From positions 1 through 7,368 of the forward strand of contig JAQWRO010000106.1 of assembly GCA_029243665.1 (NCBI GenBank): a stretch of DNA of 7,368 nucleotides. The letters are read 5' to 3'. This document shows positions 1 through 6,688 of the stretch, one piece after another. This DNA comes from Gammaproteobacteria bacterium. Its GTDB lineage: Bacteria; Pseudomonadota; Gammaproteobacteria; Comchoanobacterales; Comchoanobacteraceae. The notes beneath the pieces were generated by a model that was not told the origin of the DNA, did no database searches, and worked only from the letters and a program-made list of their open reading frames with translations. A program made the translations under genes and the position numbers. Numbering within the stretch: the stretch's first letter is position 1; each line of letters opens with the position of its first letter.

Positions 1-1965
1 ATTTAAACATAAAACCTTATCACTACCCCATGCTTCAGCATAACGTTTTGCAGCTCTTTTTAAAATATCTTCTCGATCAAATCCAGCATCAAAATCTTTG
101 ATCATCCAGTTAAGATAAGTACCAATTCTTTTTGCTGCTAAACCATCTTGGAATGGGTCTAAATCATTGACAATAGATGACCAATCACCGAAGCCCTCAA
201 TGCCTTTTTTTGATTTTAGATGCGTTAATAAAGCATCTATACATTGCGGCCAATCATCGAAAACAACTTTCCCCTTTGGCAATTCATTTAATTTGCTTTT
301 TGACCCTTCTCTGTCAATAAGTAAACATGGCAAACCATGAACGGCACACTCTAACCCTACAGTACCCGCAGATAAATGACCATGAATGGATATGTCAGCG
401 GCCAAACCTGCAACCAATGGAGAAGCTTTCGTTGTATGCGTAATTGTTTCTTCAAAAATATAACAACGCCCTGTTTGTAATGCAGTATCTAATAAGGGAT
501 TAATCTTTGGCAAACGTGACCTTAATGTTCTAGCTACTTTTGGTTTGAAAATTACTCCTACATTATCTTCTTTAAGCAGCAATTCTAAAATATAACGATA
601 ATTCTCTTCCTGTAATGAATGTCCTGTATGCCACCTTTCATCCTGATTTGAGTTCTCATCAAATACTGCAACGATATAATTAGCACCATTTGCCTTAAGC
701 TGTTGTCTAATCATCTTCGCTTCTTGCTCAAGATGATGCTTAGCATAATCTCTTGGGTAGCCTGTTATAATATAATAAGGGCATTTAGATTTAATTTTTT
801 TATCTATCTCAAAGCTGAAATTTGAGAAGGCAAAATAAACATCTGACTCAAAGATACATTCTTCATTCTCATAGCCATCAAACATGAGTTGCTGAAGCGC
901 ATAAATACCGTTATTTTTCTCTAACACATTCTTCTTAATGGCATGATCAGCAGCATATTTAAACCAATCATAGTCTATACGAACATTGTTTTTAGCATAT
1001 AGTTTTTCATGCCTTTTAAAAGAAAGTGCATATGATTTCGACAGCTTAGACAAATGCTTCTGCTCTGATCGTGTCGAACCATAGATAGAATATTTCTCTT
1101 TATTTCTAAATACATCCAGAAACATCAAATGACGATTAAAAGGGCTTATGCCGCGACTTTTAAGGCCTATAACCACATCATCATTCACATTCCTTAGATC
1201 AACCATCATATTATTTATTGACAAATCTGAGTTTAAATAAGCAAAAAAATCTGAATGATGACCATCAGAATCTAGTGATAAATCTCCGCGCATGTTAAAT
1301 AATATTTTGGCGTGATTTGATGTTTGTTGTTGTTTTGAGCGTTGATTTTTATTACAGCTTAGATGTTTTAGTGCTGACAATAAATGTTTTAATTTTGGAA
1401 ATCTAAAAATGAAGGATTGCTTCTTTTCATAAGCGTTACCCGATAAACCCACACCCCAAGGCAACGCATTAACAGTTATATTTCTTTTAAGCGCATAGGC
1501 TTCAATATGACGCTTAAAAGGTCGACGATACGCTATTAAAGCACCCTCATTATAGGGATGATGTTTTTTTAAATGCCATGCAACCACATCAACAAGATAA
1601 ATGACTCTTGAAATATTATGTCGCTCTAAAACTGAAACAGAGCCATTTAAACTTCTTCTAACATAATGATGCGGTACATTATGTTTTGTATTATTTTTTC
1701 TTATATCTTCGACTATACTTGAAGTCACTTCTCGAATGTCTTTGCGTGAATGACGCTGCCTTATTATTTCACCTGACGAATCACGCACCTGCATCATCTT
1801 GAAAATACAAGGGCTGATATCAAGAGAAACAAATCTCTTAAAGATTTTTATGCCATAAAGCCCTAGCTTGGTTGCGTGAATATAATAGATCTTTTCAGCT
1901 TTTGCAGTTCGAAACAACAAAGGCATTAAAGAAAAAAATGATAATTGTTCAATATAAAGAATCAT
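1..1965 (-). CDS. Large putative glycosyltransferase / surface-carbohydrate biosynthesis protein, C-terminus cut by window edge
   Basis: Translation of the minus strand from ATG at 1965 stays open for 655 codons to the window edge, with no stop or frameshift, so the first 1.96 kb is one gene. The start is fixed by a 4-base ATGA overlap with the oxidoreductase stop. The product begins MILYIEQLSFFSLMPLLF, followed by alternating hydrophobic strands; there is no convincing signal peptide or membrane segment. A basic, Gln-rich linker (NQRSKQQQTSN, about 205-215) separates an N-terminal part from a longer C-terminal part. That part has strand-turn segments such as YYIITGYPRDY and YIVAVFDEN, and ISIHGHLSAGTVGLECAVHG at 525-544, which resembles the donor-binding region of GT-B glycosyltransferases, where a conserved Glu follows an SAGT-like turn. 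I know no named family for it. Transfer of the CMP- or heptose-activated sugar made upstream is a reasonable guess. The missing C-terminus prevents a length comparison. Confidence 0.7.
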   Translation of the reverse strand, partial: MILYIEQLSFFSLMPLLFRTAKAEKIYYIHATKLGLYGIKIFKRFVSLDISPCIFKMMQVRDSSGEIIRQRHSRKDIREVTSSIVEDIRKNNTKHNVPHHYVRRSLNGSVSVLERHNISRVIYLVDVVAWHLKKHHPYNEGALIAYRRPFKRHIEAYALKRNITVNALPWGVGLSGNAYEKKQSFIFRFPKLKHLLSALKHLSCNKNQRSKQQQTSNHAKILFNMRGDLSLDSDGHHSDFFAYLNSDLSINNMMVDLRNVNDDVVIGLKSRGISPFNRHLMFLDVFRNKEKYSIYGSTRSEQKHLSKLSKSYALSFKRHEKLYAKNNVRIDYDWFKYAADHAIKKNVLEKNNGIYALQQLMFDGYENEECIFESDVYFAFSNFSFEIDKKIKSKCPYYIITGYPRDYAKHHLEQEAKMIRQQLKANGANYIVAVFDENSNQDERWHTGHSLQEENYRYILELLLKEDNVGVIFKPKVARTLRSRLPKINPLLDTALQTGRCYIFEETITHTTKASPLVAGLAADISIHGHLSAGTVGLECAVHGLPCLLIDREGSKSKLNELPKGKVVFDDWPQCIDALLTHLKSKKGIEGFGDWSSIVNDLDPFQDGLAAKRIGTYLNWMIKDFDAGFDREDILKRAAKRYAEAWGSDKVLCLN

Positions 1966-2999
1966 CTACAAAGATCTTCAGACGATGGACTTGAAACATT
2001 TAAGATGGGTTCTTTATATATCTCATCAAGTAAAGTCATCAATTCTAAAGCATCCTTTGAACAACCGGTTTCAATAGGTTTATTATTTGCTATCGCATTA
2101 AAAAAATGCTCTACTTCATAGTCCCATGAATTATCTACATGGAAAGCATAATGAGACTCATCTTCCCATGTTGCAGCTGGTGCAGTTGAACGGCTTTTAG
2201 CAACTGTAAGTGTTTCATCTCCGTAAGTCCCCGATGATGTTTTTAAACCATTCAAAACCATATAGCCTTTTTCTAAAAAAACCTCTAAGGAAAACAAATG
2301 TCGCCACTGTGTCATTGTTGAGTGTAATGAAGCTAGCACACCTGTTTTAGTATTTCTTAAGGTCACAAATGCATTATCTTCCACATCTCCTTGCCAATAT
2401 AAATTTGATAAATATGATTTTGATTCATCAAATTGGCCAGCTAAATGCAAGAACAAGTCTACCATATGAATGCCTTGATCCATCAATATACCACCACCGG
2501 AATATTTTTTTTGTGATCGCCAGGTTGAATAAAATGATGTGTCTACGCTTTTCCCGTAACGACCTCTCATCCAAAGAATTCGTCCATAGTGTTTTGAATC
2601 GACCATTTCTTTCATTTTTATAATGCTTTCATGGTGCCTATGATTAAACCCATACATAAGTTTTTTACCTGAGACAGATTCTACTTGACGTATTTCCCTC
2701 ATTTCATTAGCAGTAAATGTTGGCGGCTTTTCACAAAAAACATGTTTTCCTAAACCCAATGCCATCTTTGTTAATGGAAAATTTTTATAATTAGGTGTGC
2801 AAATAAAAATAACATCAATACTTTTATCATGAATGATACTTTCAGCAGAGTCTTTATATTTAACAGATTCTATGGCTTCATTATTAGGATCATAAATAGA
2901 TATCACTTTTGCAAAGTTTCTTTTCTCTACTGCAGACTCACGCAATCGACCCATTTTACCATAACCTATGATGCCAACATTTAACTGTTTATTATGCAT
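1962..2999 (-). CDS. Gfo/Idh/MocA-family NAD(P)-dependent sugar oxidoreductase
   Basis: The 345-residue cytoplasmic protein has the two-domain Gfo/Idh/MocA layout. The N-terminal Rossmann domain shows GIIGYGKMG at 9-17, D37 at the end of the second strand (favouring NAD), CTPN at 67-70 and the EKPP motif at 90-93 with catalytic K91. The C-terminal sheet domain begins near 120 and contains GGGILMDQGIHMVD at 168-181, giving the usual D174 and H178. It is thus intact and should oxidise or reduce a hydroxyl of a sugar, nucleotide sugar or inositol; the substrate is unknown. In this cluster it may act with the preceding SDR on the same intermediate as an oxidation-reduction pair that inverts a stereocentre, which is inference. 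ATG at 2999 overlaps the SDR stop by 8 bases, with GGGG 9 bases upstream. The stop overlaps the next start as ATGA. Confidence 0.9.
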   Translation of the reverse strand: MHNKQLNVGIIGYGKMGRLRESAVEKRNFAKVISIYDPNNEAIESVKYKDSAESIIHDKSIDVIFICTPNYKNFPLTKMALGLGKHVFCEKPPTFTANEMREIRQVESVSGKKLMYGFNHRHHESIIKMKEMVDSKHYGRILWMRGRYGKSVDTSFYSTWRSQKKYSGGGILMDQGIHMVDLFLHLAGQFDESKSYLSNLYWQGDVEDNAFVTLRNTKTGVLASLHSTMTQWRHLFSLEVFLEKGYMVLNGLKTSSGTYGDETLTVAKSRSTAPAATWEDESHYAFHVDNSWDYEVEHFFNAIANNKPIETGCSKDALELMTLLDEIYKEPILNVSSPSSEDLCR

Positions 3000-3702
3000 T
3001 TAGAAAAGCCCCACCAGAAACATCAATGCCTGAACCTGTTGTGTATTTATTTTTGCGACTGATCAAAAACTCAACTGCACGTGCAGTATCAGAGGGATCA
3101 GCAATCTCCCCTAAAGGCGAGCTTGATGCCAAAGATTCAAGCGCTTCTGGCTTCAATACCCCTTCTAACATCTTGGTCCTTGTTGTACTCGGAAAAACAG
3201 AATTGATTAAAATTTTATCTTTTGCCCACTCTTGAGACAACTGCCTTACAATGCCACCAATAGCTGCTTTACTTGCAGTATATTCAAAGCTTGAGAATCT
3301 ACTATATGATCGAGCTGCCACAGAACTGATTATAGCAACACGCCCATTTGTATCTACGAGATGAGGATAGAATGCTTTCAAGCACAAGATTAATCCCGTT
3401 ACATTGACACTCAGCATTTCCTGCCATTGTTCTTTTTCAAAATTGAGTATTGATTTTTTTGGTAGTGTTTTCCCAGCTGAATAAACCAATGCATTTATTT
3501 TTCCATATTGATTTTCTATTTTTTCTTTTAAAAGAGTAATGGACTGTTCATCACAAACATCTACTTCAAAAGAGATCTCACTTTGAAGTTCAATTTTCCT
3601 TCGGCCTGCAATAATAACCTTATAACCTAAATCTTTTAAATATTTAGCAGTTGCAAAACCTATGCCTGAGGTTCCACCAATAATTAATACTAGATTCGTC
3701 AC
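2992..3702 (-). CDS. Short-chain dehydrogenase/reductase (SDR), probably NADPH-dependent
   Basis: This is a classical-type SDR of 236 residues. The Rossmann glycine motif GGTSGIG is at 9-15, a variant YSAG replaces the usual NNAG at 74-77, N100 lies in the following strand-helix region, and the catalytic set is S127 (in IISSVA), Y141 and K145 (YTASK). The end, TTGSGIDVSGGAFLN, is the usual SDR closing segment. R34-R35 just after the second strand favour NADPH. Such enzymes reduce a ketone or oxidise a hydroxyl; next to a CMP-sugar synthetase the substrate is probably a sugar intermediate, as suggested for PtmA in Campylobacter, but this is inference. GTG at 3702 is preferred as start because it overlaps the previous stop as TAGTG and has GAGG 10 bases upstream. 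A TTG at 3711 would add three residues but leave only one base after the GAGG. Its stop overlaps the next gene by 8 bases. Confidence 0.88.
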   Translation of the reverse strand: MTNLVLIIGGTSGIGFATAKYLKDLGYKVIIAGRRKIELQSEISFEVDVCDEQSITLLKEKIENQYGKINALVYSAGKTLPKKSILNFEKEQWQEMLSVNVTGLILCLKAFYPHLVDTNGRVAIISSVAARSYSRFSSFEYTASKAAIGGIVRQLSQEWAKDKILINSVFPSTTRTKMLEGVLKPEALESLASSSPLGEIADPSDTARAVEFLISRKNKYTTGSGIDVSGGAFLNA

Positions 3703-4427
3703 TATAAACAAGCCTCACTTTTTTCACCATAGTAATCAATCGATTTATTTTGTTCAATTTTCTTAGATAATATTATGCTTTCTGCCAACAAAAAATCTTC
3801 CTCTCTATCTATGTCAATTGTTGATAAACCTCTTAAAGGAAAATAACTAACTTTACCATCGCCACCATGATATGCGCTGCCAAATTTCTGCATATTTTTA
3901 TCATAGTTTTCATATGTCCAACCCATTAAAACTGTTGCATAAGCTTGGACAGAGATCATTGATTGCGATGGCGGATTAATTTTTTGCTTATCAAAATTTA
4001 TGGGGTGACCTCGATAAATGCAAGCTATCTGTTTATCTTCCACTGATATAAGCGTATCGCATTTATCTTTAAGCATAGAATTTGTAAAATCTTCAATTTC
4101 ACCCGTCGTTATGAATGGTGACGTTGGCAAAATTTGAATGATGATATCGCCATTAACGTTTTGCATAAAATCATAACAAAATTCATCGTTTGTGGCTTGA
4201 TCAGATGAAAGACTTTCAGGTCGCTGATAAAAATTACACCCATGTGCTTTTGCTATTTCATCAAAAATTGGTGCTTCAGAATTAATGTATACTTCATCAA
4301 AACATTCGCATTTAGCAACTGAGTCAAGAACATAACTAATGAGCGGTTTACCATCTATTAATCTAAGGTTCTTTTTTTTAATACGTTTACTTCCTAAGCG
4401 CGCCGGAATCATAGCGATAACCTTCAT
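3702..4427 (-). CDS. CMP-sugar synthetase (acylneuraminate/legionaminate cytidylyltransferase family)
   Basis: The enzyme is expected to join CTP and a 2-keto-3-deoxy sugar acid (sialic, legionaminic or related) to give the CMP-sugar used by a glycosyltransferase. The 241 residues include the complete signature IPARLGSKRIKKKN at 7-20, giving R10, K19 and N20, which correspond to R12, K21 and N22 of Neisseria CMP-sialate synthetase. Q98 in IQILPTSPF and D205/D207 in STIDIDREEDF match its Q104 and its two metal aspartates. No extra domain is present; the tail after about residue 230 is short and charged. ATG at 4427 lies one base after the stop of the cupin-fusion gene, with AAAGG (4437-4441) 9 bases upstream, so it is probably translated in step with its paralogue. 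An SDR and a Gfo/Idh gene follow, recalling ptmB-ptmA type neighbourhoods. The exact sugar cannot be read; no sugar-acid synthase (NeuB/LegI/PseI) lies in the window. NeuA and PtmB/LegF are equally possible names. Confidence 0.88.
   Translation of the reverse strand: MKVIAMIPARLGSKRIKKKNLRLIDGKPLISYVLDSVAKCECFDEVYINSEAPIFDEIAKAHGCNFYQRPESLSSDQATNDEFCYDFMQNVNGDIIIQILPTSPFITTGEIEDFTNSMLKDKCDTLISVEDKQIACIYRGHPINFDKQKINPPSQSMISVQAYATVLMGWTYENYDKNMQKFGSAYHGGDGKVSYFPLRGLSTIDIDREEDFLLAESIILSKKIEQNKSIDYYGEKSEACL
3713..3719 (-). promoter_or_regulatory. Ribosome binding site deciding the SDR start
   Basis: The minus-strand bases AGTGAGG form a Shine-Dalgarno sequence inside the end of the CMP-sugar synthetase gene. 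They lie 10 bases before GTG at 3702 but only one base before TTG at 3711, so the GTG is the likelier start. The stop and start share a base (TAGTG), which suggests termination-reinitiation coupling. Confidence 0.55.
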
Positions 4428-4428
4428 A

Positions 4429-5586
4429 TTAAATTACCTTTGTTTCTTCTGATCGATAGACATGTTCCACGCCCTCTCTGCTAACAGCCAATCGAATAGC
4501 AGGTCTATCACCTGTGGCTGTAATTTTGTGCCAGGAATTTTTAGGAATAAACACAAAATCACCTGTTTTAACAGATTTAATCTCACCTTCGATTTCAAAG
4601 TCCCAGGTGCCTTGGATAATAAACCACCACTCATTCCATCTGGGATGATAGTGACGTCTATTGCCTTCTCCTGGCTGCTGGCATATCAAACATGCACTAT
4701 TACTTTCACTATTTACAACCCTATGGATCCACGAAGGTGATTCCTTACTCTTTAAAATATCTTGTATATTTCTTACACTCTGGTTTGCTTCAGCATAGCT
4801 TGCCTGAGCAACACCATCACCATCAATAATGGACGGCACATCAGCTTCTGACGTTATGCGCACATGCAATTTTGGATTATAATATTGAGGTTGCAATGGA
4901 TAAGGTTGATGGATGCACTCATAAGCAGCTTCAGCTAATCTAAAGTCATCTTCCGTCTCAATATCAATAGCAGAAAAGCCTGATAACTCAAAAAAACCTG
5001 TTTTACCATCAACACCATGATATCCACTATTATGTAACAACATATTTTTCTTAAACTGCTCTATATGCCAAGCCATCATTCCATGTGTATAAGCATGCAA
5101 AGGCGTTATCTGCTGTGAATCCTTTGCCACTGACGAATCATAATTAACTGGTTTTTCATTAAACATACATTCTTTTTTTTGTGCATGCACTGATATAAGT
5201 GTATCTAGGTTTTCACCCAATATTCTTTCAACAAAATCCTCAATCTGTTGAGATGTAATGAAGGGGGATGCTGGTGAAAACTGGAACAAAACATCCATAT
5301 CAACATTAGCAACGAAGTCTTTGATACAATAATCCTTTCTAGTTTTACTGTTAGCATATTCAGGAGATCCCGGATAAAAATTAACCCCTAAATCATGGGC
5401 AATTTCTTCAATTTCTTTTGAATTTGAGTTTATATAAATATCAGATTTTTTGAACTTTTTGGCATTAATAATGGCTGTTACAATATGCCAAACCAAAGGC
5501 TTTCCACCCAACAACCTTGAATTTTCATTTATGCTCTCTTCACTTCCTGAATGAGCAGGGATCATTGCAATTTTTTTCACACTCAT
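4429..5586 (-). CDS. Degenerate CMP-sugar synthetase (NeuA-like) domain fused to a C-terminal cupin
   Basis: This is a two-domain protein of 385 residues. Residues 4-225 follow the acylneuraminate cytidylyltransferase fold and align along their length with the next gene, sharing NFY, SPFIT, IEDF, DTLISV, YHGxDGK and IDI segments. The nucleotide-binding signature, normally PARxGSKRIxxKN, reads PAHSGSEESINEN at 10-22: R became H12, K and R became E16 and E17, and K became E21. In the metal motif IDID the second aspartate is E210; Q102 is kept. Residues about 298-370 are a cupin with H312, H314, E319 and H353 in the usual metal-ligand spacing (G-x5-HxH-x4-E-x6-G, then G-x5-P-x4-H). The first half is therefore probably not a working cytidylyltransferase, while the cupin could bind metal and act on a sugar. 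ATG at 5586 is chosen over an in-frame start at 5655 because strand 1 of the fold begins at once, GATGAG lies 6 bases upstream, and the longer form would overlap the previous gene by 59 bases. Function unknown. Confidence 0.8.
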   Translation of the reverse strand: MSVKKIAMIPAHSGSEESINENSRLLGGKPLVWHIVTAIINAKKFKKSDIYINSNSKEIEEIAHDLGVNFYPGSPEYANSKTRKDYCIKDFVANVDMDVLFQFSPASPFITSQQIEDFVERILGENLDTLISVHAQKKECMFNEKPVNYDSSVAKDSQQITPLHAYTHGMMAWHIEQFKKNMLLHNSGYHGVDGKTGFFELSGFSAIDIETEDDFRLAEAAYECIHQPYPLQPQYYNPKLHVRITSEADVPSIIDGDGVAQASYAEANQSVRNIQDILKSKESPSWIHRVVNSESNSACLICQQPGEGNRRHYHPRWNEWWFIIQGTWDFEIEGEIKSVKTGDFVFIPKNSWHKITATGDRPAIRLAVSREGVEHVYRSEETKVI

Positions 5587-5592
5587 ATTATA

Positions 5593-5598
5593 CTCATC
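5593..5598 (-). promoter_or_regulatory. Ribosome binding site of the cytidylyltransferase-cupin gene
   Basis: GATGAG on the minus strand lies 6 bases before ATG at 5586 and overlaps the stop codon of the P-loop gene. It supports the shorter 385-residue product over a start at 5655. The match to the anti-Shine-Dalgarno sequence is only moderate. Confidence 0.4.
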
Positions 5599-6688
5599 AC
5601 ACCTTTTCAACTTCTTTCCATATCCAATCATAGTCCGATAGATATTGCTTTTCATATGTTTGACTCAATTGATCTAACACATGTAATGCTTGTTCTGAAA
5701 TACCTTGATCAATGGCATATTGTCTTCTTAATTCCAACTCCTCAAACTCGTTATCTGACTTAGAAGGCTGCCAACCACAACGACGATAAATTGGTAAATC
5801 TATTCCATTTGCTAACTTTGTTCTAGGCACTTTATTCTTTTTCATAATTTTTTTTGTCACACTTGATTCATCTGTGTCCAAATGCTGATATATCTGCTTG
5901 AGATACGCATCTGGATTCAATACAAAGCATTCGAAAGGAATTGTAATTAATCTAGCTTTTAAATGATCTTCTAAATTTTTCTTAAACAACTCTGTTCTTT
6001 GATGGACACTCAACATACTAAAAATTGCCTTATCAAATTCATTGCCTTGCAAGAATTCTTTTTCGTATCCATAAGTAAAGAAAGGTACCTGAGCATTTTG
6101 ATATTGATAATACGTTACAAAGTCTCTAGGCATATTAAACAACCTTTTCATATTTAAAGCTTGTTGTTTAACCATATAAAGTGGGTGTCTAACAATCTCA
6201 ATGAAAGTCAATTGATCCTCATATGCATCAAATAAGGGCTTACTATCCATCAAAAGGTTATGCGTGGTCAAATTTAATATGGGGCGTTCTTTTTTTATTT
6301 TCTCTGGAATGATCTCATCCCCTTTTTTAAAAGCTCTTTTAATGTATCTAAGTGGTAATGGATTACTAAAAACGGATGATAAATCTGAATATCTAAAATT
6401 AGTTCTTCTTGACATCATTGTCTCATATATCATTTCGTCTAATTTCACTTTGATCATAAACTTTGCAGCATCATCTGTCATCTTATCAAAAGCATACATT
6501 CGACAAATACTTTCAAGTTCTGTCGAATAGTTCATAATTTCAACTCTATCGAGAGATGAAATGAGTGTTGTAAATAATGTTTTACCACAACCTGGCTGTC
6601 CATCAACTACAACCAATTGATTCAAGAGAGACTGATGTCTACAAACTTCTCCGGATCGCTTGTTCAAATCTTTAGCACCGGCTATCAT
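5597..6688 (-). CDS. P-loop protein of sulfotransferase/kinase type, function unknown
   Basis: The 363-residue protein has no signal peptide or membrane segment. Near the N-terminus a hydrophobic strand (LVVVDGQPGCGKT, 25-37) forms a P-loop with a full Walker A pattern, GxxxxGKT, at 30-37. At 163-169 the motif FIEIVRHP resembles the 3'-phosphate-binding 'RxP' segment of PAPS-dependent sulfotransferases, but the serine usually eight residues after that arginine is Q175. Sulfotransferases normally show KSGTT or RSGTT at the P-loop, so GCGKT points equally to an ATP-using enzyme. The C-terminal part is rich in charged and aromatic residues (CGWQPSKSDNEF, then a helical tail). The start is supported by the 4-base ATGA overlap with the isomerase stop. 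In a polysaccharide locus it might sulfate or phosphorylate the glycan; that is inference. It is a real gene by length, coupling and motif, but it belongs to no family I can name with confidence. Confidence 0.65.
   Translation of the reverse strand: MIAGAKDLNKRSGEVCRHQSLLNQLVVVDGQPGCGKTLFTTLISSLDRVEIMNYSTELESICRMYAFDKMTDDAAKFMIKVKLDEMIYETMMSRRTNFRYSDLSSVFSNPLPLRYIKRAFKKGDEIIPEKIKKERPILNLTTHNLLMDSKPLFDAYEDQLTFIEIVRHPLYMVKQQALNMKRLFNMPRDFVTYYQYQNAQVPFFTYGYEKEFLQGNEFDKAIFSMLSVHQRTELFKKNLEDHLKARLITIPFECFVLNPDAYLKQIYQHLDTDESSVTKKIMKKNKVPRTKLANGIDLPIYRRCGWQPSKSDNEFEELELRRQYAIDQGISEQALHVLDQLSQTYEKQYLSDYDWIWKEVEKV

Noticed and set aside
1321..1337. Short TTG/TTGTTG repeat as a possible tandem repeat.
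   Set aside because: It is only a run of a few Gln codons in the linker of the large transferase-like protein, too short to call a repeat element.
2369..2623. Plus-strand reading frame of 84 codons.
   Set aside because: It is antisense to the Gfo/Idh gene, with no recognisable motif; it is a shadow of the real frame.
3026..3235. Plus-strand reading frame of 69 codons.
   Set aside because: It is antisense to the C-terminal half of the SDR and has no motif of its own.
3703..3711. TTG start adding three residues to the SDR.
   Set aside because: Only one base separates it from the GAGG, whereas GTG at 3702 has a 10-base spacer and overlaps the upstream stop.
4434..4634. 66-codon minus-strand reading frame inside the cupin region.
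   Set aside because: It lies in another frame wholly within the cupin coding sequence, whose motif is conserved in the main frame.
4462..4740. Plus-strand reading frame of 92 codons.
   Set aside because: It is antisense to the cupin domain and lacks any domain signature.
5587..5592. TATAAT on the minus strand just before ATG at 5586, resembling a -10 box.
   Set aside because: It directly abuts the start codon and has no -35 element at proper spacing; TTGAAA lies only 12 bases upstream. It is more likely the spacer after GATGAG.
5587..5655. In-frame upstream start that would give the cytidylyltransferase-cupin protein 23 extra residues.
   Set aside because: It would overlap the P-loop gene by 59 bases, and the extra residues precede the first strand of the fold, which begins right after ATG at 5586.
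5551..5763. Plus-strand reading frame of 70 codons.
   Set aside because: It spans the junction of two minus-strand genes in antisense and has no motif.
6264..6530. Plus-strand reading frame of 88 codons with a hydrophobic composition.
   Set aside because: It is antisense to the P-loop gene; the hydrophobic residues arise from complementing Lys- and Glu-rich codons.
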